Shown: positions 8,339 through 17,074, numbered from the stretch's first letter. The stretch is DNA of 58,036 bases from Rothia sp. (in: high G+C Gram-positive bacteria) (GCF_030540545.1 NZ_JAUNVZ010000009.1:1-58036); one strand, 5' to 3'. Notes: generated by a model not told the origin, from the sequence alone. Translations and numbers: made by a program.

Positions 8339-8515
8339 CCTTGAATCTCTCCCTGGTGACGGATACGGGCTGTACTGCGCCCCGTAGAGGGGCTCCTATT
8401 AGGGTATCCTATAGTGCACTATCTAGCAGTATTTGACGAGCAGCCAACGCCACTATGACACGCTGCAGCTCAACCGTGGCAGCAATTCTCGCTCATAGTT
8501 TCCAAGGGCACCTTA

Positions 8516-8521
8516 TAAAAT
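8516..8521 (+). promoter_or_regulatory. Candidate -10 box of leaderless glycosylase gene
   Basis: TAAAAT ends 6 bases before the ATG at 8528, with no Shine-Dalgarno. Confidence 0.45.
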
Positions 8522-8527
8522 GTACCT

Positions 8528-9631
8528 ATGGCTTATCCTCCCCCAACCCCCGGCGTAGAGTGCACCCTAGCGGCACACCCCGCGCACACTCTGGCAAGCG
8601 GTCGCCTGCGCACGGGGTTGCGTGTGGAGTTCACTCCCCTATTGCCGGTATCCCTGACCGAAACGCTCATGCCCATCCGGCGAGGTCCCGCTGACCGTAC
8701 CATGCACTTTAGCCAACAGGGCGGAGTAGAAAATATCTGGTGTACCGCCCGGCTCCCCATGAGTTCCGATGCTTCCAGTGAGCTGGCGGTCACCCTGCAC
8801 TTTGAGCGTAGTACCCCCTCGCTACTGTCCCCCATTCGGGTAGATCTCTGGGTCAATCTTAGCCCCGCAGCAGCGGCAGAACAGGTGCCCATTCTCATGG
8901 CCCTCACAAAACTAGCAGAAGCCATGCCCGCCTGGTGCGGCCAAGCCGACTCTTGGACGTCCCTGTTAGATTCCCGTGCCTGGGCGCAAGCGCCCCGTGC
9001 CCTCCACGAAGCAGCTCGCTCTCACCCCGGGCTGCGTCTGGGAGCCAGCGGACAGCTCATGCGCCACGCATACACCGCCGTGCTCGAGCAGCGAGTTACC
9101 CAAAAAGAAGCTTTCGCCACGCTGCGCGCAATAGCCGAAACCCATGGTGAACCCGCTCCACTATCGGCAGATAGCGCCCAACCGCCCCTACTCGTTTTCC
9201 CCGCCAATAGAAGCTGGGGCGCAATCCCCAGTTGGCAATGGCACGCTTGGAACGTCGATTCTTCGCGCTACCGCACTATCGGGATCCTCGCTGCCCGAGC
9301 CGACGCCCTGGAACGTATAGCCGCAGAAGAAAGTGTTAGCGCCACAGCGCAGGCGCTCGCCACCATCCCCGGTGTAGGTCCCTGGACCATCGCCGAAACA
9401 CTCCAGCGATTCTGTGGGCACCCCGATGCCCTCAGCGTGGGCGACTACCATCTGGCGCACCACGTCGGTTGGGCGCTGAGCGGAGAACGCACCGATGACG
9501 CCGGCATCCTCGCTCTCCTCGCACCCTATGTAGGCAGCAGGCAACGCCTCGTGCGCCTGATCCGAGCAGCACATCTGGGGGCTCCGCGCCGCGGAGCGAA
9601 AATCACCATCGAAGACCACCATCGTCATTAG
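8528..9631 (+). CDS. AlkA-like DNA-3-methyladenine glycosylase II (HhH-GPD)
   Basis: A 367-aa base-excision repair enzyme that removes alkylated purines. The C-terminal half holds the helix-hairpin-helix IPGVGPWTIAETL (about residue 278). The GPD-loop catalytic aspartate follows in LSVGDYHLAHHVG, as expected of AlkA-type monofunctional glycosylases. The N-terminal ~120 residues form a weakly conserved beta-rich region like the AlkA TBP-like domain. Length exceeds E. coli AlkA (282 aa). The gene is convergent with trxA, with a shared bidirectional hairpin between. A probable leaderless start follows TAAAAT. Confidence 0.85.
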   Translation: MAYPPPTPGVECTLAAHPAHTLASGRLRTGLRVEFTPLLPVSLTETLMPIRRGPADRTMHFSQQGGVENIWCTARLPMSSDASSELAVTLHFERSTPSLLSPIRVDLWVNLSPAAAAEQVPILMALTKLAEAMPAWCGQADSWTSLLDSRAWAQAPRALHEAARSHPGLRLGASGQLMRHAYTAVLEQRVTQKEAFATLRAIAETHGEPAPLSADSAQPPLLVFPANRSWGAIPSWQWHAWNVDSSRYRTIGILAARADALERIAAEESVSATAQALATIPGVGPWTIAETLQRFCGHPDALSVGDYHLAHHVGWALSGERTDDAGILALLAPYVGSRQRLVRLIRAAHLGAPRRGAKITIEDHHRH

Positions 9632-9644
9632 TCCTCAACAGCAG

Positions 9645-9679
9645 ATAAGGGCATCCCCTTTCAAAGGGGACGCCCTTAT
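9645..9679. terminator. Bidirectional terminator between glycosylase gene and trxA
   Basis: Arms ATAAGGGC-A-TCCCCTT and AAGGGGA-C-GCCCTTAT form a stem of about 15 bp between converging genes. Confidence 0.8.
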
Positions 9680-9700
9680 GCTCAGCGGAGCAAGAAACGA

Positions 9701-10072
9701 TTACTCGCCCTTAGCCTCAGCTGCAGCAACCTCTGCACGGACCTTGTCCATGTCCAGCTCGCGGATAGAACCAATAACCTGCTCAAACTGAGACTCGTTC
9801 AGAGCACCAGCCTGAGAGTACACCAGGATACCGCCGCGGAAGCCCATAATGGTCGGGATGGAGGTGATACCAGCAGCCTGAGCCAGCTGACCCTGATCCT
9901 CAGTGTCAACCTTACCGAAGACAATATCACCGTGCTTTTCGGAAGCAGCCTCGTATACGGGGGCGAACTGCTTGCAGGGACCGCACCAATCTGCCCAGAA
10001 GTCCAGGAAGACAATGTCGTTTTCCTCAACGGTGGGGGTGAGGTTCTGCTGATTGATTTCAATAGTAGCCAT
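9701..10072 (-). CDS. trxA: Thioredoxin
   Basis: The 123-aa cytoplasmic disulfide reductase has the active site WADWCGPCKQF at about residues 28-38. The cis-proline segment GITSIPTIMGF is near 70. The thioredoxin fold is complete, with an extra ~12-residue charged C-terminal tail (VRAEVAAAEAKGE). It receives electrons from thioredoxin reductase, which is not encoded in this window. Monocistronic: terminator on one side and the tRNA-Tyr gene upstream. Confidence 0.95.
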   Translation of the reverse strand: MATIEINQQNLTPTVEENDIVFLDFWADWCGPCKQFAPVYEAASEKHGDIVFGKVDTEDQGQLAQAAGITSIPTIMGFRGGILVYSQAGALNESQFEQVIGSIRELDMDKVRAEVAAAEAKGE

Positions 10073-10249
10073 GCAGATAACGGTACACCCAAGCAGGCGT
10101 ACGCCCTAATTTTTCACTGACAGATGAGCGTTTCTATAAGGTATGTTACATTTTGGGCGCTCCGAGCGTCATAAATAGGACTTATTCGGTTCCGGTCTTG
10201 ACTCACGACAATAGTGTCGATATCGGCAGTGGGAAAGTTTTAAGGCACG

Positions 10250-10275
10250 AAAAAACCCGCCCAATGGGCGGGTTT
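10250..10275 (-). terminator. Terminator of tRNA-Tyr
   Basis: A 10-bp stem AAACCCGCCC / GGGCGGGTTT, loop ATT on the minus strand, then TTTTTTCG. Confidence 0.93.
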
Positions 10276-10277
10276 CT

Positions 10278-10362
10278 TGGTGGCAGATGAGGGATTCGAA
10301 CCCCCGTAGGCATAACCAGCTGATTTACAGTCAGCCCCCTTTGGCCGCTCGGGTAATCTGCC
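10278..10362 (-). tRNA. tRNA-Tyr (GTA)
   Basis: A class II tRNA of 85 bases with a long variable arm. Acceptor is GGCAGAT/ATCTGCC, the anticodon region is CTGACTGTAAATCAG (anticodon GTA), and a 3' CCA is encoded. It is followed directly by a strong terminator. Confidence 0.95.
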
Positions 10363-10644
10363 AAGCTACCAATCATTGATTGGAGTGTTTCGCACAAGCG
10401 AACAAGACAACTATACCCCTATTGATCCACTCATGCAAGCCATATATGCAATTTGTGACCTATTACACCATATAGACTTCTTGGGGCTAGGTCCCGGTAC
10501 GCACAGACGCTCGTTTCTTCTCCTTGCGGCTTGCATTCCCGACTTCGCCTACCTCCCTACCCTCCCGTATCTGAAGAGCATCATTCCATGCAGGTCTATA
10601 GCCTCGCCATCCCTCAGGCAGCGGAAAGACACCCACATAGAAAA
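10363..10644. other. Intergenic region, no gene recognised
   Basis: Between tRNA-Tyr and the terminator of the 115-aa gene. Short open frames have no ribosome binding site and no recognisable family. It probably includes the tRNA-Tyr promoter. Confidence 0.5.
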
Positions 10645-10674
10645 GCCGGGTCTGAGTTAGAACTCAGACCCGGC
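10645..10674 (-). terminator. Terminator of 115-aa gene
   Basis: A 14-bp perfect stem with only two unpaired central bases, followed on the minus strand by TTTTCT. Confidence 0.8.
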
Positions 10675-10763
10675 AGCATTTCTGCATCAATCACATCAAC
10701 TAGCAATGTGGTTATCTTTCTATTCAAATGAGTCGGTCATGGGATAAGAAGCCGGTGAAGCGT

Positions 10764-11111
10764 TTAGCTATCCTGCTCCATCAGCAGCGAAATCTCAAGA
10801 TGTTCAAGGTATCGCTGCGCCTGCTCAATGGTGCACATATCGCCGCGGATTTCGCGTTCGAGGTCTGTGCGTACTCCGTTGAATCGAGCGATCAGGGCAG
10901 GGTCGGTGAGGGTAGTACCCATGCCATCGAGTTCGCTCATGCTAGGGGCTTCGGTATCCTCATGGAGCTTTTCGCTCTCGGGGATGTCTCGGGGTTCTTC
11001 CCCCAGGCTGGTTTCCAGGTCGAGGAAGAGCAGGGTTTCTGCTTCGCGTTGGCGATCTTCAACGACCGTGTTCTCTAAAGTGCCATCGTAGTGGCCGTAC
11101 ATCGTAGTCAT
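10764..11111 (-). CDS. Conserved-looking acidic hypothetical protein
   Basis: I do not recognise this 115-aa protein. It is acidic, predicted mostly helical, with no membrane segment or signal peptide. The C-terminal ~50 residues (ALIARFNGVRTDLEREIRG to the end) look like an amphipathic helical bundle. A strong T-tailed terminator lies about 90 bases past its stop. The ATG is preceded by AGAACT and a CATGAT box, matching the leaderless pattern of this window except for the first base. It is divergent from yajQ. Confidence 0.6.
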   Translation of the reverse strand: MTTMYGHYDGTLENTVVEDRQREAETLLFLDLETSLGEEPRDIPESEKLHEDTEAPSMSELDGMGTTLTDPALIARFNGVRTDLEREIRGDMCTIEQAQRYLEHLEISLLMEQDS

Positions 11112-11258
11112 AGTTCTATCATGACTGATTTTTGTGTGTATTTCCTGTATAAGTCCTTTTATTACCTGAATGTTCTCTGTGAAGTTTTGTGTCTTCTCGG
11201 GTAGGCTTGTAGTAGTGGGCGCTGTGCGCGCCGTTATTGTCGAAAGTTAGGAAGTGTT

Positions 11259-11750
11259 ATGGCTAGCGAGTCGTCGTTCGATATTGTGTCCAAGGTGGAC
11301 AAGCAGGAGGTTTCGAACGCTCTGCATCAGGCTCAGAAGGAAATTTCTCAGCGCTATGATTTCCGCGGCGTTGGCGCGGAGATCGACTACTCCGGCGAGA
11401 AGATTCTGATTAAGGCAAACGCCCCCGAGCGTGCCCTGGCGGTTCTGGATGTATTCCAGTCCAAGCTGGTTAAGCGCGGTATTTCCCTGAAGTCCCTGGA
11501 TGCCGGTGACCCTTACGCATCGGGCAAGGAAACCCGCATTGAGTGCTCCATTAAGGAGGGTATTGCTCAGGACCAGGCGAAGAAGATCTCTAAGATGATT
11601 CGCGAGGAAGGCCCTAAGGGCGTCAAGGCGAATATTCAAGGCGATGAGCTGCGCGTCTCTTCGAAGTCTCGTGATGATCTGCAGGAGGTCATTGCAATGC
11701 TCAAGGGTGCCGATCTTGAGGTGGATCTGCAGTTCGTAAACTACCGCTAA
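11259..11750 (+). CDS. yajQ: YajQ-family cyclic-di-GMP/nucleotide-binding protein
   Basis: The 163-aa protein of the DUF520/YajQ family has two tandem RRM-like (ferredoxin-like) halves. It begins [20 protein letters not shown] and carries ISQRYDFRG, the conserved family core. The second half begins near [27 protein letters not shown] and ends LQFVNYR as in orthologues. In Xanthomonas a relative binds cyclic-di-GMP. In actinobacteria the role is not established. AGGAAG precedes the ATG by about 5 bases. The gene is monocistronic. Confidence 0.95.
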   Translation: MASESSFDIVSKVDKQEVSNALHQAQKEISQRYDFRGVGAEIDYSGEKILIKANAPERALAVLDVFQSKLVKRGISLKSLDAGDPYASGKETRIECSIKEGIAQDQAKKISKMIREEGPKGVKANIQGDELRVSSKSRDDLQEVIAMLKGADLEVDLQFVNYR

Positions 11751-11777
11751 ACTGTGAGCTTTCTACTCTAAGTAGCG

Positions 11778-11824
11778 AAATGCCGGAGGGCGTGTACTGT
11801 GAATACACGCCCTCCGGCATTTTT
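11778..11824. terminator. Bidirectional terminator between yajQ and htpX
   Basis: An 18-bp near-perfect stem AATGCCGGAGGGCGTGTA with an A-run on one side and a TTTTT run on the other, between converging genes. Confidence 0.9.
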
Positions 11825-11838
11825 AGAACTGCGCTGTC

Positions 11839-12714
11839 TTAGAACTGCCCCATAGCTCGCGCCTGTTCTTCCAGGCGAGCAATACGTGCCTGAGTGGGCG
11901 GGTGAGTAGAACCCAGATTCGCCAGAGAGCCAAAGGGGTTAGCAATCATCATGGCGGCGGTGGTCTGCACGCGCGGATTATCCGGATCCATGGGGTAACG
12001 GGAGATGCCGTGCTCGAGCTTGTACAGCGCGCTGGCGAGCGCGAGCGGGTCATTGGTGAGCTGCGCGCCGTCGTGGTCGGCATCGTATTCGCGGGTTCGG
12101 CTAATGGCCATTTGCATCATGCCGGTAATCATGGGCGCGAGTAGCGCAATAATAAGCGTACCGAAGCCGCCTCCACGGTTCTCGCGGGAGTTGCTGAAAG
12201 AACCAAAGCTAGCGAATTGGGCAACGGTGCCAATAATGGAGGCGATACCTGCCGCCACGGAGGAGGTAAGAATATCACGGTTATATACGTGCATGAGTTC
12301 ATGACCGAGCACGCCGCGCATTTCGCGTTCGTCCAGCAGTTGCAGAATACCTTCGGTGCAGCATACGGCGGCATTATCGGGGTTGCGGCCGGTGGCAAAA
12401 GCATTGGGGGTGTCGGTGGGCGCGACATATAGGCGCGGCATGGGCTTGCCTGCGCGCGAGGAGAGTTCCTGAACAATGTCGTAGAGTACGGGTACTTCTT
12501 CGCGGCTGACAGGATAGGCGTTCATAGAACGCAGGGCGAGTTTGTCGGAATTCCAATAGGAGTATGCGACGGAGCCCAGGCTGATGAGACCGAAGATAAT
12601 AATAAAGATGCGCGAGCCGGTGGCTACACTCAAGCTGCCGCCGATGAGCAGCAGCAGGCCGACCATGGAGCCGAGCAGCAGCGCTGTTTTGAGTCCATTG
12701 TGGTGGTTATGCAT
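11839..12714 (-). CDS. htpX: Zinc metalloprotease HtpX (M48 family)
   Basis: The 291-aa membrane-bound zinc protease takes part in quality control of misfolded membrane proteins. Two N-terminal TM segments lie within residues 8-55. The zinc motif HELMHVYNRD (HExxH) is near 140, and a second hydrophobic region is near 150-200. The third zinc ligand is in the SRTREYDADHDGAQLT segment near 210. The C-terminal STHPPTQARIARLE is typical of the family. GGAGG lies 5 bases before the ATG. It may be read from the small membrane-protein gene upstream, although a weak hairpin separates them. Confidence 0.95.
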   Translation of the reverse strand: MHNHHNGLKTALLLGSMVGLLLLIGGSLSVATGSRIFIIIFGLISLGSVAYSYWNSDKLALRSMNAYPVSREEVPVLYDIVQELSSRAGKPMPRLYVAPTDTPNAFATGRNPDNAAVCCTEGILQLLDEREMRGVLGHELMHVYNRDILTSSVAAGIASIIGTVAQFASFGSFSNSRENRGGGFGTLIIALLAPMITGMMQMAISRTREYDADHDGAQLTNDPLALASALYKLEHGISRYPMDPDNPRVQTTAAMMIANPFGSLANLGSTHPPTQARIARLEEQARAMGQF

Positions 12715-12799
12715 GGTATCCTCCCGTGGGTCAGTGGCGTGTACGCCTTTACTCTAGGGTATATCACGGACGTTTTTGGCGGATATTTAGCTCGCACCT

Positions 12800-12846
12800 C
12801 TTCTCTGGAAGCTGTAGTATCAGCCTCCGCGCTGCTGCCAGAGAAG
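12800..12846 (-). terminator. Weak hairpin after small membrane-protein gene
   Basis: A 9-bp stem CTTCTCTGG / CCAGAGAAG with a long loop, just past the stop at 12851. No T-run follows. Confidence 0.35.
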
Positions 12847-12850
12847 AAGT

Positions 12851-13105
12851 TTAGGGAAGTGCGGGAGCGGGCACGCTATGAATAATGCTGCCGTAGCCTG
12901 CGGGGAAGATATGTACCGTAATGAGGGCGAAGAGTAGTCCTGCGGCGGTGAGCCATAAAATGGTGGCAATAATGCGCGCGTCGGGGCTGTAGCCTCTATT
13001 TTCGCTGCGGTAGTGCCCGTGCAGGATCGGCACGGTGACGGGCACCGCGAATAGAAGGGTGAGGATAATAAGCTGCACGATATTATCCCAGCTATAGAAG
13101 TCCAT
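12851..13105 (-). CDS. Small membrane protein of unknown function
   Basis: The 84-aa product has two clear TM helices (about residues 8-28 and 45-68) separated by a short polar loop (HYRSENRGYSPDAR). I recognise no family. A GAGGAATA ribosome binding site lies just before the ATG, and codon use resembles its neighbours. It is co-directional with htpX downstream and divergent from the fur-family gene. Confidence 0.65.
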   Translation of the reverse strand: MDFYSWDNIVQLIILTLLFAVPVTVPILHGHYRSENRGYSPDARIIATILWLTAAGLLFALITVHIFPAGYGSIIHSVPAPALP

Positions 13106-13293
13106 TATTCCTCGTTTTCTATCGGTTCTATCTTGCCGTGGCGCTGTTATCCGGGGTGTTTCAGGCCATGTTTCCAGTGTACTCGTTCTGCTGTGGGATA
13201 TATCTAGTGTCCGAGTTCTTGTGTCTTTTTCACGGCGAGTTCCTGCTCTTTTCTTCGACGCCAGAAGAGGGAATAGTGTGTTATTCTGACTTG

Positions 13294-13312
13294 CTCAAAA
13301 TAAAATTATGAG
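13294..13312. promoter_or_regulatory. Candidate Fur/PerR-type operator
   Basis: The imperfect palindrome CTCAAAATAAAATTATGAG lies 31 bases upstream of the Fur-family start and 18 bases before its -10 box. The A/T-rich arms resemble PerR/Fur boxes. Autoregulation is inference. Confidence 0.35.
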
Positions 13313-13329
13313 TTTCTCAGATTAACCGC

Positions 13330-13335
13330 TATAGT
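13330..13335 (+). promoter_or_regulatory. Candidate -10 box of leaderless fur-family gene
   Basis: TATAGT followed by 7 bases and the ATG at 13343. No Shine-Dalgarno. Confidence 0.45.
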
Positions 13336-13342
13336 TGTATGT

Positions 13343-13903
13343 ATGACCCAGAATGAGACTGCACCCAATGCAGCGGCAAGCTGCACCCACACCGGACTGA
13401 ACACCATGAATGTACCCAGCCCGGAATTGCTGGAAGAAATCTGGGCAAAAACCCTGCGCGATAAGGGCCGCCGCGTCACCAAGCAGCGCCTGGCAGTATT
13501 GCGCGCGGTACAGGCGCATCCTCATGCCCCGGCGGAAGAAATTCACCGCGCCGTACTTGAAGAGATTCCCGCTATGACCGTCCAATCGGTCTATGTGGTC
13601 CTTACGGATCTAACCGATATTGATATGCTACGCCGTTTCGAGCCCCCGGCAAGCCCGGCACTCTATGAGACCCGCACGGGCGATAACCACCACCACGCCT
13701 ATTGCATTCGCTGCTCCAAGGTACAGGATGTGGATTGCGCGGTGGGTGCTGCACCCTGCCTGACCCCCAGCGATTTCCACGGCATGCTGATTTTCAGCGC
13801 GGATGTGCTCTACCAAGGCATTTGCGAAGAATGCCAGAGCGAAACCGAAAGCCTGAGTGCAGCTAACCAGAAAGAGCAGATGCTCGCAGCTGTAGAGAGC
13901 TAA
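13343..13903 (+). CDS. Fur-family metalloregulator, FurA/PerR-like
   Basis: A 186-aa DNA-binding regulator. A winged helix at about residues 40-95 (TKQRLAVLRAVQAHPHAPAEEIHRAV) is followed by the dimer/metal domain. NHHHAYCIRCSKVQDVDC gives the His cluster and first CxxC, and YQGICEEC gives the second. The stretch VDCAVGAAPCLTPSDFHG is characteristic of the FurA subgroup that represses catalase-peroxidase genes. No katG is in the window. An N-terminal ~20-residue extension precedes MNVPSPELLEEIW, an alternative start. I keep the first ATG because a TATAGT box lies 7 bases upstream. Confidence 0.88.
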   Translation: MTQNETAPNAAASCTHTGLNTMNVPSPELLEEIWAKTLRDKGRRVTKQRLAVLRAVQAHPHAPAEEIHRAVLEEIPAMTVQSVYVVLTDLTDIDMLRRFEPPASPALYETRTGDNHHHAYCIRCSKVQDVDCAVGAAPCLTPSDFHGMLIFSADVLYQGICEECQSETESLSAANQKEQMLAAVES

Positions 13904-14060
13904 AGCGCAGCGAGAACCTAGCGGGAGTCTCTTTATCTCTGCCCCGTTAGGCTTTCATTTCCTCCCCATCTACGCGCTTTTGTGCACCCAAAATAGATGT
14001 GGCGCAGATTAAAGCCAACTATTGGGTACTGCCCCAAACACAAGGATAACTCCATGGCAG

Positions 14061-14105
14061 AAGCCTTCGGGGCGTTCAGTATAGTACCGAACGCCCCGAA
14101 GGCTT
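14061..14105. terminator. Bidirectional terminator between fur-family and SseB-like genes
   Basis: A 17-bp perfect stem AAGCCTTCGGGGCGTTC with an 11-base loop, between converging genes. On the plus side TTAAG follows. Confidence 0.85.
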
Positions 14106-14118
14106 TTAAGGTCATATA

Positions 14119-15435
14119 TTAGATACCGCCACCGTAGGCAATACCCTGCTCCTGCATAATATCCAGCAGCTCTTCAATCTGGCTAATGCTCAGCACGGTA
14201 CTGGGGTTGAACATATTCACCTGCACACTATCAACACCAATACTCTTGGCGTAGCGCAGCACCTCCAGGGCGTGAGCACTGCGCACCTCAAGGTGCGGGT
14301 CCACCGCAGCGATTTCAATAGCTGAGGTAAAGACCAGCAAGCTCTTGGGATTGCCCTTCTCATCGGGGGCGAACACAAAGTTACTGCCGGTTTCATCCGC
14401 CGGGTCAACACCCAGCAGCAGCATGGACGCCGGGGATACCAGGGAGCCGAGCAGACGCTGCATATCGCCCGCTGCGAGCGCCATTTTCGCGCCGTCATTG
14501 CGGGGAGAGGTGACAACCCACTGCACCTGGGCGCGCTCAATATAGCATTCGTGCTCGGTGCCCGGATCCACCACAATCATGCTCAGTTCGGGCTTTTCTA
14601 AGAATTCCATGAAGACCTTCATTGCCGGTTCGCGCAGAATTAGCTCTTCGTGGTTTTCATCGCGACTATAGCCCTGACCCACGTACTTAGGCGAAGAGAA
14701 GACACACAGTGCCTGGTTATCTTCGTCCACGCGGATTACCTGGTAGACCATGCGGGAGTGCGGGCCGATATCCAGGTGACCTTCGGGGATGATTAGGGAG
14801 CCGGAGGCATCCACCAGCACATCGCCGCCGAGCATGGTTCGAACCACATTAATAAGGGTCTGTTCGCGGGTGTCCTTGGCAAAGGCTGCAAGGGCGGCGG
14901 TCAGATAGGGGTTGGGTGCCTCCAGATCAGGCTCGTCCAGGTGCGCCAGGCGACGACGGTGCTCCATACGTTCTTTAGCCCAGAGGGGCACATATTCGGC
15001 CGCGCGAGGGAAGGATTTTAGGTGCGCGCGAATATCGGGGGCGCTATAGCTGCCCTCGTTCTTCCAGCTTTCGGGCTCTTCTTCGCGGTTATAGGAGGCG
15101 CCCACGCTAAATTGCGGTTCGGGCCAGTTATTGGCGGCAACTACCACGGAGGCGGTAAACCAGGTGCCTCGGCTACCGTGGTAGGCGGCGCGCTGCAGCT
15201 GCTGAATATCGGGTAGCACCTTGGAGCTTGCGTTGAGCGGGCCGGCGGTGCCGATGTATTCTTCGCCTTCGCGGATTTCGCGCACGCGCACGAAGATCTG
15301 GTCGGCGAGGGGCTTAATGTCGAGGATCAGTTCATCCCAGCCGGGTTCTACGGTTGAGACGTCCAGCAGCCAGCTACCGATATTGTTCAGGGCATTCTGA
15401 ATGCGTTCGGTACGGCTCAGCTCGGTGCTGCTCAT
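14119..15435 (-). CDS. SseB-like two-domain protein
   Basis: The protein is 438 aa, soluble. The first ~150 residues are unrecognised. Two copies of an SseB N-terminal-like fold seem to follow. One begins near NPYLTAALAAFAKDTREQTLINVVRTMLG (about 185-330). The other begins near AGDMQRLLGSLVSPASMLLLG (about 325-430), which includes SLLVFTSAIEIAAVDPHLEV, the usual pattern of this fold. The role in actinobacteria is not established. The start at 15435 has AAGGAGG upstream; an in-frame extension to 15588 lacks a binding site. It is divergent from the DUF6882-like gene. Confidence 0.65.
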   Translation of the reverse strand: MSSTELSRTERIQNALNNIGSWLLDVSTVEPGWDELILDIKPLADQIFVRVREIREGEEYIGTAGPLNASSKVLPDIQQLQRAAYHGSRGTWFTASVVVAANNWPEPQFSVGASYNREEEPESWKNEGSYSAPDIRAHLKSFPRAAEYVPLWAKERMEHRRRLAHLDEPDLEAPNPYLTAALAAFAKDTREQTLINVVRTMLGGDVLVDASGSLIIPEGHLDIGPHSRMVYQVIRVDEDNQALCVFSSPKYVGQGYSRDENHEELILREPAMKVFMEFLEKPELSMIVVDPGTEHECYIERAQVQWVVTSPRNDGAKMALAAGDMQRLLGSLVSPASMLLLGVDPADETGSNFVFAPDEKGNPKSLLVFTSAIEIAAVDPHLEVRSAHALEVLRYAKSIGVDSVQVNMFNPSTVLSISQIEELLDIMQEQGIAYGGGI

Positions 15436-15665
15436 ACGTAAAGGTGCCTCCTTGGGATCTGACGGTTGGGTGGTGCGGGTACGGGTATAGTCGCCCGCTA
15501 TCGGTGAGTGTGCGCTTTTATTGTATCGGGGTCTATGCGCCCAAGCTCTTAAATATACCCTGTTCGGCGCTGGGCTAAAGATGTACACCGCTCAGAAGCT
15601 CAAGTTTTTGGGGAGAGTTTCGCTCTTTTATGTCTTCTGTGTCTTCATCTCTGCCCCCGCCTTGC

Positions 15666-15671
15666 TAAGCT
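15666..15671 (+). promoter_or_regulatory. Candidate -10 box of leaderless DUF6882-like gene
   Basis: TAAGCT ends 6 bases before the ATG at 15678. Confidence 0.45.
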
Positions 15672-15677
15672 GTATAT

Positions 15678-16997
15678 ATGACGAATTCTTTGCAGGACCT
15701 CATCGACGCATCGATTTTTATTTCGACCGAGTACCAGGCTCGACTGGCTGAGCTGGTAGGCACTTCTGACTGGGATGTTGATTTCACCGCCCAGTCCCTT
15801 GATTTTTCTTCGACCCCTCCGATTAAGCTGGCTCCGTACCTGTTGGGTACCGAGTCTGAGAACCGCGGTACCTGGATTTGGTCCTGGCAGCAGCTGGGCT
15901 ATTTCCCGGATGCTGTGGTTTCTGCTGCTCTGCAGACCCGTGCCGGTGGCGCGGAGCGTTCTCTGGTAGAGCTGACCACTGACGAGCTGCCGATTTCTGA
16001 GGGTCTGGGTCGTCGTTTGACTCTGGCTGCGAAGACTCTGACCGGCCTGTACGCTCACTATCCGCTGCCCGCCGGTGCTGGCGTGCGCGCCTGGAGCCTG
16101 GTTGAGGGTGAGCAGCTGGTGCTGCCCGAGCCGACCATGCAGCAGGTGGGTCGTGTAATTGCTCGTACCCTGCAGTCTGAAGAGATTGTGAACCAGCACC
16201 TGGCTGTTGATTCTTATGCTAAGCAGCGCGGTTTCCACATTGCCTGGGATACCGAGGCTACCGCTGTACTGACCTTCTCCGATGGTGCTTTGCGCCTGTG
16301 GTTTGATGAGGGTCGTATTAGCGGCATTGAGCAGGCTGAGCCGCAGACTGATGCTGCTGGCCTGGCTGCTGCTGCGCAGGCTGCTATTAGCCACCGCGCT
16401 GAACTGGCTGCTGCTCGTCTGGTGATTGAGCGTGCCGCTGCGGCTGAGGCTGAACAGCAGAATGCTCAGCGTGAGGCGGATGCCGCTGCTCGCGCCGCTG
16501 AGCGTGCTGCCGCTGCAGAAGAGGCTGAGCGTGCCGCTGCAGCTGCTGCTCGTGCTGAGGAAGAGGCTGCTGCTATTGCCGGCGTGACCAGCACCGAGAA
16601 TGTACATTCGGATACTGCTGCTCCCTTCGATCAGGATCCGCGCGAGGATGTTCAGCCCGGTCGCGTAACCGTGGAGACCCTGCCCGACTCCTATGTTGAG
16701 GTTGAGGAGATTTCCGAGTTGCCCGAGGGCGTTGAGCCTGTGGAGACCGTTGAGGTTGCAGAGGTTGAAACTGTTGAGGTTGAGACCGAGCAGCTTGAGA
16801 CTGCTGACGAGTACGTGGCTGAGCCCGTTGAGGAGACCGCTGAAGAGACCGTAGAGGTCGCTGACGAGGTTCACGAGCCCGCAGCCCCGGTTCAGCCGGC
16901 TGCTGCTGCTGCACAGCCCTCTCAGGCACAGCAGACTCAGCCCAAGCCCGCAGAGGGCAAGAAGAAGGGCTTCTTCTCTCGCTTCTTTGGCCTCTAA
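15678..16997 (+). CDS. DUF6882-like protein with coiled-coil/acidic tail
   Basis: The protein is 439 aa. Residues 1-225 form a globular domain resembling the DUF6882 family (GTWIWSWQQLGYF, ELTTDELPISEGL). Residues about 230-300 are an Ala/Glu/Arg-rich predicted coiled coil. Residues about 320-410 are Val/Glu-rich repeats. The chain ends GKKKGFFSRFFGL, a basic-hydrophobic tail that could be an amphipathic membrane or protein anchor. No TM segment or signal peptide. A similar tail occurs in two regulators at 43.3-46.3 kb. Function unknown. Very uniform GCT/CTG codon use marks a well-expressed gene (inference). Confidence 0.75.
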   Translation: MTNSLQDLIDASIFISTEYQARLAELVGTSDWDVDFTAQSLDFSSTPPIKLAPYLLGTESENRGTWIWSWQQLGYFPDAVVSAALQTRAGGAERSLVELTTDELPISEGLGRRLTLAAKTLTGLYAHYPLPAGAGVRAWSLVEGEQLVLPEPTMQQVGRVIARTLQSEEIVNQHLAVDSYAKQRGFHIAWDTEATAVLTFSDGALRLWFDEGRISGIEQAEPQTDAAGLAAAAQAAISHRAELAAARLVIERAAAAEAEQQNAQREADAAARAAERAAAAEEAERAAAAAARAEEEAAAIAGVTSTENVHSDTAAPFDQDPREDVQPGRVTVETLPDSYVEVEEISELPEGVEPVETVEVAEVETVEVETEQLETADEYVAEPVEETAEETVEVADEVHEPAAPVQPAAAAAQPSQAQQTQPKPAEGKKKGFFSRFFGL

Positions 16998-17042
16998 AAT
17001 ATACAGGTCTGCACCGCTTTTCTTCGAGAGAATCGGTGCCCG

Positions 17043-17074
17043 CGGGGCGTTGGGATGTGCATCCCGGCGCCCCG
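17043..17074 (+). terminator. Terminator of DUF6882-like gene
   Basis: A two-part stem CGGGGCG/CGCCCCG and GGGATG/CATCCC, 46 bases past the stop. No T-run. Confidence 0.55.
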
